A stretch of 64,000 nucleotides of DNA from Solibacillus daqui (GTDB lineage Bacteria; Bacillota; Bacilli; Bacillales_A; Planococcaceae). Location of the stretch: assembly GCF_028747805.1 (NCBI RefSeq), contig NZ_CP114887.1:427501-491500 (forward strand). Direction: 5' to 3'. Of the stretch, positions 54,592 through 63,168 are shown in pieces. The translations under genes were made by a program, and so were the position numbers. Position 1 is the stretch's first letter; each line of letters starts with the position of its first letter. The notes beneath the pieces are model-generated. The model did not search any database. It was not told where the DNA came from and was given only the letters and a program-made list of their open reading frames with translations.

Positions 54592-55572
54592 TCATCCTTT
54601 CAAAAGCGTCGCAAATGGTACGCCTGTAGTTGAATCTGTTCGAATTTGTGCGGTATCGCCAGTAATGGTAATCGCATTTTCAGGTGTTGTGAAATCCACT
54701 TGACCGTTAAAGCCAATATAGCCAATTAACCCCTGTGCAGGCTTCAATGCTTTTACGACATCAATCGCATGGAATGTTGGATTGAGTTCACCGTTTTGTA
54801 CATCGTTTGTTGTATAATTCGAGCTTTGGCAAAAACGCTCGATTGATGGCGCTTCATTTGTTGCAGAAAGTGTGCCATCACGTACTTGCAAATAGTTATG
54901 ATCGGATGTACCAACAACCGTGCAATCATCGAATTCCATGTAGTACATATAAGGTGCGGCGTGCTCGATACGTAGTTTACGATAAAGTGCAAAAGCATCG
55001 CCTGAAAATTGTGCAGTGTATTGGCCATCTACTTGAGGTTCAATGGTATGAAGGGTGTACGACGTTTCCTCCGCTATTGGATTGGCAAATAACTTGTCGA
55101 TAATAGCATCGATATTTGGCTCTACTTGCTCAGCTTCAATATTTGTATGGAACACGGCAATTTCATCTGTTAAATGGTCGAAAATTACGAGCGTATCATA
55201 GACATGAAACTGTAATTTAGGTAATCGGTCAGGCAAAGCTTCAATATAACCAATACCCCCACCTGTGAACGGATATTCCGTATGTGACGAAACACGGGGC
55301 ATCACTTGTTTTAATAAGGCAATAAGTTCGCCTTCATACGTATATTGTTTATTTGTTAAATGTGATAGATCGATTAATTGTTCCTGCTCGCCGCGATATG
55401 TTTTTCGAGGATTGACGCCAATAAACGAGTAGCGCCCGTGACCCTCATATTTCATTGAACTCTCTAATAAAAATTTTCGTTCACCTTGCAAACGTTGAAA
55501 AATCGAAATCGGTGTTAACAAATCACCGTTTACTTTTTTCATTGACGTGCGAAAACGCTGTTTAATGGACAT
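54592..55572 (-). CDS. TrpE-like protein lacking the catalytic core
   Basis: The uninterrupted 326-codon frame heads the trp operon where trpE should be, but TrpE usually has 460-510 residues. The N-terminal domain is kept, with the tryptophan-site word LLES (residues 35-38) and GRYSFIGVNP. Of the chorismate-binding domain only islands remain: DAFALYRKLRIEHAAPYMYYM, VGTSDHNYLQV and LIGYIGFNGQ. The GTR-RG loop, the DL-RND motif, the HI-S-V segment and the PAGT-GAPK motif are all absent. With trpD only eight bases away, a frameshift cannot hide them. It should be unable to make anthranilate. No trpG is present here, as is usual in Bacillus relatives. Confidence 0.88.
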   Translation of the reverse strand: MSIKQRFRTSMKKVNGDLLTPISIFQRLQGERKFLLESSMKYEGHGRYSFIGVNPRKTYRGEQEQLIDLSHLTNKQYTYEGELIALLKQVMPRVSSHTEYPFTGGGIGYIEALPDRLPKLQFHVYDTLVIFDHLTDEIAVFHTNIEAEQVEPNIDAIIDKLFANPIAEETSYTLHTIEPQVDGQYTAQFSGDAFALYRKLRIEHAAPYMYYMEFDDCTVVGTSDHNYLQVRDGTLSATNEAPSIERFCQSSNYTTNDVQNGELNPTFHAIDVVKALKPAQGLIGYIGFNGQVDFTTPENAITITGDTAQIRTDSTTGVPFATLLKG

Positions 55573-55604
55573 CTGTATACACTCCTTCTAAATGAAATAA
55601 AAAA

Positions 55605-55637
55605 AGTCCCCAGCAAAAGAATCACTTTTGCTGAGGA
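55605..55637 (-). terminator. T-box terminator of the trp operon
   Basis: On the minus strand GTCCTCAGCAAAAG and CTTTTGCTGGGGAC pair and are followed by TTTTTT, the alternative to the antiterminator. Confidence 0.9.
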
Positions 55638-55830
55638 CGATATAAGACCGCGTTGCCACCTCGATTGAAGTAAAGAAAAATTACTTCCACTCTACCTGAT
55701 AACGGCAGGGAACCGTCCGCTGACTCATGCCAGCAGCTTTCATAAGGCCCATTCATATTGTACTTTCGACGCATTTCCACCAACCATGCGCTCTCTTAGC
55801 GAAAGTATCAATATTACTCTTCTTACTCGA
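55605..55830 (-). promoter_or_regulatory. Tryptophan-specific T-box riboswitch
   Basis: Read on the minus strand it has stem I (ATATTG-TACTTTCG paired with CGAAAGTA-CAATAT), AAGAGAGCGCATGGTTGGTGG, the specifier TGG at 55751-55749, the T-box sequence GAGGTGGCAACGCGG (55662-55648), then the terminator. Uncharged tRNA(Trp) pairing to TGG should allow read-through into the trp genes when tryptophan is scarce. Confidence 0.93.
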
Positions 55831-55836
55831 CAATTT

Positions 55837-55860
55837 ACTCAACTCAACTTAACTTAACTA
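55837..55860 (-). repeat. Short tandem pentamer repeat upstream of the T-box
   Basis: On the minus strand TTAAG occurs twice and is followed by TTGAG twice. It lies just before the start of the T-box RNA and might affect the promoter. Confidence 0.55.
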
Positions 55861-55964
55861 AAACGGTGGTCATGCTCTCACAACCTGCTACCGTGGATAT
55901 CAAAATAGAATAAACTTATTCTAACATCGAAAATTTAAAAGTCAAACAATTATAAAAATGCGGA

Positions 55965-55998
55965 AATAAAAAACCAGCAAGCAAAAACTAGCTGGCAA
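55965..55998 (-). terminator. Intrinsic terminator of queT
   Basis: On the minus strand CCAGC and GCTGG pair around a T-rich loop and are followed by TTTTTTATTT. Confidence 0.7.
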
Positions 55999-56044
55999 AA
56001 CGAAAAAGTTGTCACAAAATTACGCAGAGGCATAATCAATCATG

Positions 56045-56533
56045 TTAAATTAACTTTTTAAAATCAAGACGTTTATTTAATGTGTACATGATCGGCGCGC
56101 CGACAATTAATACGACAAATTCACCTACAGCAACTGTTAGCCAAGTCCATAAAAATGGCAACTCTAATGCTAAGTTTAACTCAAACGCAATGATGAACAT
56201 CGTAAAGGTAAATAACAATGAGTTAATAATCAGACGTGCGACAATGTTTTTCACAAATTTGCAGATAAAAATAAAGATACTGATTGTGACAATAGAATGG
56301 ATTACCCCAAACACCAAGTCATACCAGCCCAGCGGTGAGAACATATTCGAAATGAATACGCCTAATATAATACCACCTGCAAAGCGTGGGTTAAATGCCA
56401 CTAAATGGTTAAACATTTCAGAAACACGAAATTGTACCTCCGTAAATCCGAATGGTGCAACAAGCATTGTAACAGCAATATAAAGCGCCGCAATAATACC
56501 AGTCGTCGCTAAAAATTTGACTTTCATATTCAT
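56045..56533 (-). CDS. queT: Queuosine-precursor transporter QueT
   Basis: A 162-residue ECF-type S component with five membrane segments that imports a queuosine precursor. Family markers are APFGFTEVQFRVSEMF, FNPRFAGGIILGVFISN and the C-terminal VGEFVVLIVGAP. A preQ1-I riboswitch covers its ribosome-binding site, which strongly supports the assignment. Confidence 0.95.
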   Translation of the reverse strand: MNMKVKFLATTGIIAALYIAVTMLVAPFGFTEVQFRVSEMFNHLVAFNPRFAGGIILGVFISNMFSPLGWYDLVFGVIHSIVTISIFIFICKFVKNIVARLIINSLLFTFTMFIIAFELNLALELPFLWTWLTVAVGEFVVLIVGAPIMYTLNKRLDFKKLI

Positions 56534-56535
56534 TT

Positions 56536-56577
56536 CCTCCTAGTTTTTTTACGTGGGATGGTTACGAACCACGCGAA
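56536..56577 (-). promoter_or_regulatory. PreQ1-I riboswitch
   Basis: On the minus strand CGTGG and CCACG form the stem, followed by TAAAAAAACTAGGAGG. The A-rich tail and CTAGG fold back into the loop in this class. The AGGAGG ribosome-binding site is part of the 3' tail, so control is probably translational: bound preQ1 hides the site. Confidence 0.92.
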
Positions 56578-56664
56578 GCAACTGCAATCATAGCAATATT
56601 GCATGCGAATGTAAATAAAGCAGCTTAAAATATAAATAGTAGAAATTTTTTTACAATTAGATAG

Positions 56665-56804
56665 CACAATGATTTCAAGAGTTTAGTGAAATCATCGATG
56701 GATTAAGCAGCTTAAGTAAAGAAATGAAAGTATTCATGCATAACGGATTGAAATAACATGTTCAGCGAATGAGCGTAAAATCCGTTCATTCGTTTTTTTG
56801 TTCA
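56665..56804 (+). ncRNA. Possible small RNA ending in an orphan terminator
   Basis: A hairpin (ATGATTTC and GAAATCAT around 11 bases) is followed 70 bases later by a strong terminator: CGAATGAGCG, CCGTTCATTCG and seven T residues (56764-56804). No plus-strand gene lies upstream that it could end. No promoter was confirmed. Confidence 0.4.
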
Positions 56805-56904
56805 TGGGATTGACAAATAACAGATTAATTTTGAAAGTACGCCGGATTTTCTTCAAATTCACTACTAAATTCTAAATATTGAATTCAGAACATTCTAAAT
56901 GTTA

Positions 56905-56933
56905 TTGACTATCTGAAAACGAAGGGGTAATAT
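56905..56933 (+). promoter_or_regulatory. Sigma-A promoter of the TrpXYZ-like operon
   Basis: TTGACT (56905-56910) and TAATAT (56928-56933) are separated by 17 bases. No T-box or riboswitch was found between it and the first gene. Confidence 0.8.
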
Positions 56934-57009
56934 ATTTTTAATTCAGACTTTATCCAAATGAAGTATGACGCTTTAAATCGACAGAGAAAAAATAGGGGGA
57001 TTATTCATA

Positions 57010-58017
57010 ATGAAACGCAATTTACTGAAGCTATCATTCGTATTATTCGGGCTTCTGTTTGTATTAGCAGCGTGTGGAGGAGAAGAAAAAGATAACGCTT
57101 CAAACGACACAGCAAATAGCGGTGCTGGAGGAACAGAAGAAACAAAAACATTTAAAATCGGTACAACTCAAATCGTAGAGCATCCATCTTTAGATGCAGC
57201 TACAGAGGGTTTTAAAAAGGCAATTGAAGATGCCGGTATTAAAGCGGAGTATGTTGATAAATCAGCAAACGGTGATAACAGTGCAAATATGACGATTGCA
57301 CAACAACTTGTAAGTGAAAACGTAGATTTAATTTTTGCTAACTCAACACCATCAGCACAGGCTGCAAAAAGTGCAACAGCTGACATTCCAATTATCTTTA
57401 CTTCGGTAACAGATGCAGTAGGGGCAGAGTTAATCGCTTCTATGGAGAAACCAGGTGCAAACGTTACAGGTACAATCGATTTACACCCAGAAACAATGCC
57501 AAAAACAGTGGCATTCTTAAAAGAATTAGGTGCGAAAAATGTTGGGATGATTTACAACGCTGGTGAGCAAAACTCAGTAGCACAAATCTCAGCGGTAAAA
57601 GAATTAGCTGCAAAAGAAGGCGTAACAATCGTGGATGCAGCAGTATCAGCTTCTTCAGAAGTGAAGCAAGCAGCTGAATCATTAATCGGTAAAGTAGACG
57701 CATTCTACGTAGTTACAGATAACACAGTTGTTTCTGCATTAGAATCTGTAATAGATGTAGCAAACGCAAACACATTACCATTAATCGTTGGTGAGTTAGA
57801 TTCTGTTGAGCGCGGTGGTTTAGCAGCATATGGCTTCGACTACTACGATATCGGTTATGAAGCAGGTCAAATGGCAGCACAAATTTTATTAGAAGGTAAG
57901 TCACCTGCTGAAATTCCAGCGGCTTACCCTGCAAACTTAAAACTAGTAATTAATAAAGCAGTTGCTGACAGCTTAGGTTTAGACGTAAAACCTGAGTGGG
58001 GAGCAGAAGTACAATAA
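57010..58017 (+). CDS. ABC transporter substrate-binding lipoprotein, TrpX-like
   Basis: A 335-residue lipoprotein (lipobox LAAC, Cys22) of the family often annotated as BMP-like or TrpX. FKIGTTQIVEHPSLDAATEG, ANSTPSAQAAKSAT, and FTSVTDAVGAELI are typical. Streptococcal relatives bind tryptophan, which would fit the nearby trp operon, but no T-box is seen here. It is separated from the permease by a branched structured element. AGGGGG stands before the ATG. Confidence 0.88.
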   Translation: MKRNLLKLSFVLFGLLFVLAACGGEEKDNASNDTANSGAGGTEETKTFKIGTTQIVEHPSLDAATEGFKKAIEDAGIKAEYVDKSANGDNSANMTIAQQLVSENVDLIFANSTPSAQAAKSATADIPIIFTSVTDAVGAELIASMEKPGANVTGTIDLHPETMPKTVAFLKELGAKNVGMIYNAGEQNSVAQISAVKELAAKEGVTIVDAAVSASSEVKQAAESLIGKVDAFYVVTDNTVVSALESVIDVANANTLPLIVGELDSVERGGLAAYGFDYYDIGYEAGQMAAQILLEGKSPAEIPAAYPANLKLVINKAVADSLGLDVKPEWGAEVQ

Positions 58018-58023
58018 TTTTTC

Positions 58024-58120
58024 ATTCGCGCTTGTGTCCTGAAGAGGAAGTCAGCCGTTGTTGCTTATTGCGACGAAGGCTGGCTGACCCATATCATGTG
58101 GGTCCTAGCGCGAATGCTTA
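58024..58120 (+). promoter_or_regulatory. Branched structured RNA element between transporter genes
   Basis: An outer stem CATTCGCGCT/AGCGCGAATG encloses three more hairpins: TCCT-gaag-AGGA, a long GTCAGCC/GGCTGAC stem with an inner TTGTTGC/GCGACGA helix, and GACCCATA/TGTGGGTC. It lies directly after the binding-protein gene, so it may stabilise the upstream message and lower expression of the permease. Confidence 0.7.
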
Positions 58121-58150
58121 TTTAAAGAAAATATTAGGAGATGATTCGAG

Positions 58151-59191
58151 ATGTTTATAGCTTTGTTTGGTTCAGTCGAGCAAGGAATCATCTATGCAAT
58201 TATGGCACTGGGTGTGTATTTAACATTCCGTGTGTTAGATTTTCCGGATTTAACCGTTGATGGAAGCTTTGTAACGGGTGCAGGAACAGCCGCGATGATG
58301 ATCGTACTGGGCTACAATCCGATACTTGCAACATTAGTGGCAACAATTGCTGGATTTATTGCTGGATGTATGACTGGGATTTTACACACGAAAGGAAAAA
58401 TTAATCCATTATTATCAGGGATTTTAATGATGATTGCGTTATATTCTATCAACCTACGTATTATGGGATTAAGTTCAGATTCAGGTGTAACACGTCCAAA
58501 TATTCCACTGTTAAATTCAGATACAATTTTCTCAATGTTCAGTAGCTATTGGTCGGGACTTGGCATTGATGGTGCCTTATCAAGCATGGTGAAATCAATG
58601 GGGGCAAAAACAATTCCATCTACATGGGGTATTTTAATATTAATGATCCTTGTGACAGTCATCATTAAATTAATTGTGGATTGGTTCTTAAAAACAGAGG
58701 TAGGTCTTGCAATTCGTGCCACAGGGGATAACAAGCGCATGATTCGTAGCTTCTCTGCTAATACCGATTCTTTAATCATTTTAGGTTTAGGGCTATCAAA
58801 TGGTATGGTGGCATTATCAGGGGCGTTAATTGCACAATATACAAAATTTGCGGACGTTGGTTTAGGGATTGGGATGATTGTTGTCGGCTTAGCTTCGGTT
58901 ATTATTGGGGAAGCGATTTTTGGTACAAAATCCATTGTACGTGTAACATTTGCAGTTATTGCTGGTGCGGTCATTTACCGTATGATTTACGCGTTAGCAT
59001 TGCGTGTAAAGTGGTTAGATTCGGGGGATATGAAGCTGATTACGGCATTTATCGTCATTTTAGCGTTGGTTATTCCTCAAATCGTTAGCAGATATAAAGA
59101 AAAGAAACGTAAAGCACGTCGTTTAGAAGAACGTATGGCAGCGCAAAAAGCAAAAATAGAAGTAGAGCAGGGAGGGAAGGGCCTTGCTTAA
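58151..59191 (+). CDS. ABC transporter permease, TrpY-like
   Basis: A 346-residue permease with about nine membrane segments; ATRATGDNKRMIRSFSANTDSL-like AIRATGDNKRMIRSFS is the loop that contacts the ATPase. It is the partner of the TrpX-like binding protein. AGGAGATG precedes the ATG. Its end overlaps the ATPase gene by eight bases. Confidence 0.88.
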   Translation: MFIALFGSVEQGIIYAIMALGVYLTFRVLDFPDLTVDGSFVTGAGTAAMMIVLGYNPILATLVATIAGFIAGCMTGILHTKGKINPLLSGILMMIALYSINLRIMGLSSDSGVTRPNIPLLNSDTIFSMFSSYWSGLGIDGALSSMVKSMGAKTIPSTWGILILMILVTVIIKLIVDWFLKTEVGLAIRATGDNKRMIRSFSANTDSLIILGLGLSNGMVALSGALIAQYTKFADVGLGIGMIVVGLASVIIGEAIFGTKSIVRVTFAVIAGAVIYRMIYALALRVKWLDSGDMKLITAFIVILALVIPQIVSRYKEKKRKARRLEERMAAQKAKIEVEQGGKGLA

Positions 59192-59978
59192 ATTAGATGG
59201 CATTAACAAAGTATTTAACGAAGGTACGCCTGACGAAAAAATTGCCTTAGACAATATTAATTTACATTTAGCACCTGGTGATTTCGTAACAATAATTGGC
59301 AGTAACGGTGCAGGTAAATCAACGATGATGAACATGATTTCGGGTGCACTTACACCGGATTTTGGTTCAGTTATTATTGACGGGAATGATTTAACGCGTT
59401 TACCAGAATATAAGCGTGCTGTGCATATTGGACGCGTATTCCAAGATCCAATGGCCGGTACAGCCCCAACGATGACGATTGAAGAAAACTTAGCGATTGC
59501 GTATTCGCGTAATGCAAAGCGTGGTTTACGTTTTGGGGTTGATAAAAAGCGCCGCGAGTTTTTCAAAACGTCATTAGAAAAGCTACACTTAAATTTAGAA
59601 AATCGTTTATCTGCAAAAGTCGGATTGCTATCAGGTGGGGAACGCCAAGCATTAAGTCTACTAATGGCAACCTTTACAAAGCCATCGATCTTACTGTTAG
59701 ATGAGCATACAGCGGCGCTTGACCCATCACGTGCCGAGCTAATTACAAACTTAACAAAAGAGCTTGTTGAAGAAAGTAAGCTTACTACACTAATGGTAAC
59801 GCATAACATGCAGCAAGCACTAGATTTAGGGAATCGTTTAATTATGATGGACAAAGGTCAAATCATTTTAAAAGTAGAAGAAGACCGTAAGCCACATTTA
59901 ACAATTCCAGATTTAATGGCAGAGTTCGAGAGTATCCGCGGAGAAAAAATGAACTCTGACCGCGCATTACTAGGATAA
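59184..59978 (+). CDS. ABC transporter ATP-binding protein, TrpZ-like
   Basis: A 264-residue ATPase. Walker A is GSNGAGKST, the signature is LLSGGERQA, Walker B is ILLLDEHTAALD (His in place of the usual Pro) and the switch is in VTHNMQQ. It starts with TTG inside the permease gene, after GGGAGGG. It is the last gene of the three-gene operon, followed by a terminator. Confidence 0.92.
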   Translation: MLKLDGINKVFNEGTPDEKIALDNINLHLAPGDFVTIIGSNGAGKSTMMNMISGALTPDFGSVIIDGNDLTRLPEYKRAVHIGRVFQDPMAGTAPTMTIEENLAIAYSRNAKRGLRFGVDKKRREFFKTSLEKLHLNLENRLSAKVGLLSGGERQALSLLMATFTKPSILLLDEHTAALDPSRAELITNLTKELVEESKLTTLMVTHNMQQALDLGNRLIMMDKGQIILKVEEDRKPHLTIPDLMAEFESIRGEKMNSDRALLG

Positions 59979-59983
59979 TTTTA

Positions 59984-60021
59984 AAATCTTTAGCTGACGA
60001 TATGACGGCTAAAGATTTTTT
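59984..60021 (+). terminator. Intrinsic terminator of the TrpXYZ-like operon
   Basis: AAAATCTTTAGC and GCTAAAGATTTT pair, followed by TTT. Confidence 0.85.
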
Positions 60022-60036
60022 TATTTGAGCAAAAAA

Positions 60037-60064
60037 TACCCGCTACTAATAAAGTAACGGGTAA
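60037..60064 (-). terminator. Intrinsic terminator of ilvA
   Basis: On the minus strand TACCCGTTAC and GTAGCGGGTA pair and are followed by TTTTTTG. Confidence 0.85.
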
Positions 60065-60069
60065 TGATA

Positions 60070-61338
60070 TTAGACGAGTAGTGCAAATAATGTACTGTCT
60101 TTATTGACCTCTTTATAATCAAAGCCGTTTTCATGCATACGCTCTACTAAACCGGCATGATCATCCGGGTGCCCAATTTCGATACCAACGAGTGCAGGGC
60201 CACTTTCCTTGTTATTTTTCTTCGTATATTCAAATGTAGTAATATCATCATTTGGTCCAAGTACCTCTGTTAAAAACTGACGAAGTGCACCTGAACGCTG
60301 TGGGAAGTTCACGATATAGTAATGTAGCAAACCTTCATAAATTAAAGAGCGCTCTTTAATTTCCTGCATACGTCCGATGTCATTATTGCCTCCAGAAATA
60401 ATAATGACAACCGATTTGCCCCGAATTTTATCAGCATAAAAGTCAAGCGCCGCCACAGATAATGCTCCAGCAGGCTCTGCAATAATTGCATGTTTATTAT
60501 ATAAATCTAAAATGGTTGTACATACTTTGCCTTCAGGTACTGATACGATATCGTCTAAATAGGTACGACATACTTGGTAAGTATCATTGCCAACGCATTT
60601 TACCGCAGCACCATCAACAAATTTGTCAATCCAGTCAAGTGTAATAGGACCTTCATTTTCAAAAGCCGATTTCATACTTGCCGCGCCAGCAGGTTCTACA
60701 CCAATGACTTGACTATGTGGCGATAAATTTTTCACATAAGCGGAAACACCAGACATTAAGCCGCCGCCACCAATGCTACCGAAGATATAGTCAATAGGTT
60801 CTTCGATATCATTCATAATTTCCACCGCAACCGTACCTTGACCTGCCATAACGTCGTAATCGTCAAATGGGTGAATGAAAATACGATTTTCCTCTTCGCA
60901 ATAAGCAAGTGCACTTGCAGCAGAATCATCAAATGTATCTCCAGCTAGGATGATTTCAACAAAGTTACGCCCAAACATACGAACCTGATCGATTTTTTGC
61001 TTTGGTGTTGTTTTTGGCATGAAAATCGTTGCTTGAATTTCAAGCTTCGCACAAGCGTAGGCAACACCTTGTGCATGATTGCCAGCACTAGCGCAAGCCA
61101 CACCTGATGCACGAGCTTCGTTTTCGATTTTTTTTATTTTATAGTAAGCACCGCGCAATTTAAATGAACGGACATGCTGTAAATCTTCACGTTTAAAATA
61201 AATCTTTGCGCCATACTTTTCTGATAAATATTCATTCAATTGCAGTGGTGTATGCACGACAACATCCTTTAAAAAATGGTGTGCAATTAATACGTTTTCC
61301 ACCGCAATGGTTTTAGGTTGAGCAACTTCCATCTCCAT
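60070..61338 (-). CDS. ilvA: Threonine dehydratase
   Basis: A 422-residue PLP enzyme that deaminates threonine to 2-oxobutyrate for isoleucine synthesis. Lys60 in FKLRGAYYKI binds PLP, and SAGNHAQGVA and GGGGLMSGV are intact. The C-terminal ACT-like regulatory region (about 335-422) is present in the single-domain form, so feedback by isoleucine is likely. GGAGG precedes the ATG. Confidence 0.95.
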   Translation of the reverse strand: MEMEVAQPKTIAVENVLIAHHFLKDVVVHTPLQLNEYLSEKYGAKIYFKREDLQHVRSFKLRGAYYKIKKIENEARASGVACASAGNHAQGVAYACAKLEIQATIFMPKTTPKQKIDQVRMFGRNFVEIILAGDTFDDSAASALAYCEEENRIFIHPFDDYDVMAGQGTVAVEIMNDIEEPIDYIFGSIGGGGLMSGVSAYVKNLSPHSQVIGVEPAGAASMKSAFENEGPITLDWIDKFVDGAAVKCVGNDTYQVCRTYLDDIVSVPEGKVCTTILDLYNKHAIIAEPAGALSVAALDFYADKIRGKSVVIIISGGNNDIGRMQEIKERSLIYEGLLHYYIVNFPQRSGALRQFLTEVLGPNDDITTFEYTKKNNKESGPALVGIEIGHPDDHAGLVERMHENGFDYKEVNKDSTLFALLV

Positions 61339-61499
61339 GTAACCTCCATCGTCTGTGTAAAGATTACATTATTTTATCATAAAACCACTAATGAATGTTG
61401 TAAAAATTCAGTAAATTAAGAAAATTTATTAAAACACCGTAATGAAAGCGGTTTAATGTAGAGGAGGAATTAATTTAGAATTTATTCTTTTGGCAATAA

Positions 61500-61537
61500 T
61501 AAAAAACCCGCATTTTGCAAAATACAAAATGCGAGCT
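61500..61537 (-). terminator. Intrinsic terminator of the YjiH-like gene
   Basis: On the minus strand CGCATTTTG and CAAAATGCG pair and are followed by GGTTTTTT. Confidence 0.8.
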
Positions 61538-61541
61538 CTGT

Positions 61542-62894
61542 TTAGAATAATAAATGCGTAATCACTGCGATGATTGGAATTGAGATAACTGTTCGGATTA
61601 AGAAAATCACGAATAAATCCCATAATTTTAATGGAAGCTTTGTGCCTAAAATAAGGCCACCAACTTCAGACATGTAAATTAATTGTGTTACCGAAACCGT
61701 TGCGATGAAGAATCGCGTCATCTCAGATTCAATACCAGCACCTAAAACTGAAGGTAATAGCATATCCGCAAAACCGACGATCATCGTTTGTGCCGCTTCA
61801 CCAGCTTCTGGAATTTGTAATAGGGCTAGAATTGGTTCGAATGGCATCCCTAAAATACGGAAGAAGCTTGTGAATTCAGCTAATACTAACGCGATTGTAC
61901 CAAATGCCATGATAATTGGCGTTACAGCAAACCACATTTCTAATACGTTAATAAAGCCGTTTTTCACCATTTTACCTAAGTTACGATTTGAATCGGCTTT
62001 CGAAAGTGCATTGTGTAGACCGTAAGAAACGACGTTATAGCCTTCTTGTACAACTTCACGGTTGATAGAAGCTTCAGAACCATCGATTAACGTATCCGCT
62101 TTGTTCTTTAACGGATAAATACGTGGCATAATGACTGCTAAAATTAAACCACAGAAAATTACGGATGCATAAAACTCAAGGAAGTACGCTTCAATTCCAA
62201 TTGTCTCAACAACAACTAAGCAAAATGTAATCGAAACAACTGAGAACGTTGTGGCAATCGTTGCCGCTTCACGTCCTGTGTAGTTCTTTTCCTCGTATTG
62301 CTTACTTGTTAATAATACGCCGATTGTACCGTCTCCAACCCATGACGCTAAACAGTCAATCGCAGAGCGTCCAGGAATTTTGAAAATCGGGCGCATAATT
62401 TTTACCATCATTGAACCAAAAAATTCAAGTAAACCGAAGTCTGTTAATAATGGAAGTAACAGACCCGCAAATAAGAACAATATGAACATGAATGTAACAA
62501 GACCACTAGCAGGGTCAATTAAAATCCCAGATGTTACATCACTTTTTAGACTTTCAGGACCTACCTGAAATAAAAATGCGCCCGCAAATACAACGGCCAA
62601 TACGCGCATAGTTGTCCAGAACCAGTGAACACGGAATAATGAATCCCAAATATTACGTGGTCCACGTTGTGGAATAACGTGCATTGCAATCGAACCTAAC
62701 GCTGCAATAATAAAGACAATAAATGCGAACCAATGAATATAAGGCTCAACATAACCAGCTAACCAGTTAGCAAGTAACGCGATTGGAACTTTCATACCAG
62801 CATCTGTACTAATTGGTGTAATGAAAATGAACACACCAAGAGCAGACAGGGCTAAAAATAAAAACCACGTGTAAAACGAAAATTTAGTTTTCAT
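61542..62894 (-). CDS. YjiH-family membrane protein
   Basis: A 450-residue protein with about ten membrane segments and the Gate-like domain also seen in nucleoside-recognition and spore-maturation proteins (WVGDGTIGVLL, MIVGFADMLLPSVLGAG). No substrate is known for the family. A TTATAGATG-type weak ribosome-binding region precedes the ATG. It is monocistronic, with 270 bases of AT-rich gap before bshB2 that holds only a terminator. Confidence 0.83.
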   Translation of the reverse strand: MKTKFSFYTWFLFLALSALGVFIFITPISTDAGMKVPIALLANWLAGYVEPYIHWFAFIVFIIAALGSIAMHVIPQRGPRNIWDSLFRVHWFWTTMRVLAVVFAGAFLFQVGPESLKSDVTSGILIDPASGLVTFMFILFLFAGLLLPLLTDFGLLEFFGSMMVKIMRPIFKIPGRSAIDCLASWVGDGTIGVLLTSKQYEEKNYTGREAATIATTFSVVSITFCLVVVETIGIEAYFLEFYASVIFCGLILAVIMPRIYPLKNKADTLIDGSEASINREVVQEGYNVVSYGLHNALSKADSNRNLGKMVKNGFINVLEMWFAVTPIIMAFGTIALVLAEFTSFFRILGMPFEPILALLQIPEAGEAAQTMIVGFADMLLPSVLGAGIESEMTRFFIATVSVTQLIYMSEVGGLILGTKLPLKLWDLFVIFLIRTVISIPIIAVITHLLF

Positions 62895-63123
62895 CTATAA
62901 TAACCTCAGTAAAATGTAATATTGAATATTTATACACTATAAAATGTAGAAATAGTCCTTGTCTACCGTTTTGCATAAAGATTAATATTTCAGAAAAATT
63001 TCAATGAGTAAGAAATTGAATAAATTTAAGCGAAATATCTTTAATGAGCAAATAAATACTGATTAAGTAAAGGATTTCAATTTGAAAGAGAGTGAATAAA
63101 AATACGGTATTTTGAATTTGGGC

Positions 63124-63166
63124 AAAAAAAAAGATGCTTCGCGAAATGACGCATGCATCTTTGTAA
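63124..63166 (-). terminator. Intrinsic terminator of bshB2
   Basis: On the minus strand AAAGATGCATGCG and CGAAGCATCTTT pair and are followed by TTTTT. Confidence 0.8.
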
Positions 63167-63168
63167 AT

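Noticed and set aside
54592-55572. Frameshift explaining the short TrpE
   Set aside because: The frame is uninterrupted, trpD begins eight bases after its stop, and no other frame in the gene carries the missing chorismate-binding motifs.
56811-57009. T-box before the TrpX-like gene
   Set aside because: Expected by analogy with streptococci, but no T-box sequence, specifier loop or terminator lies there.
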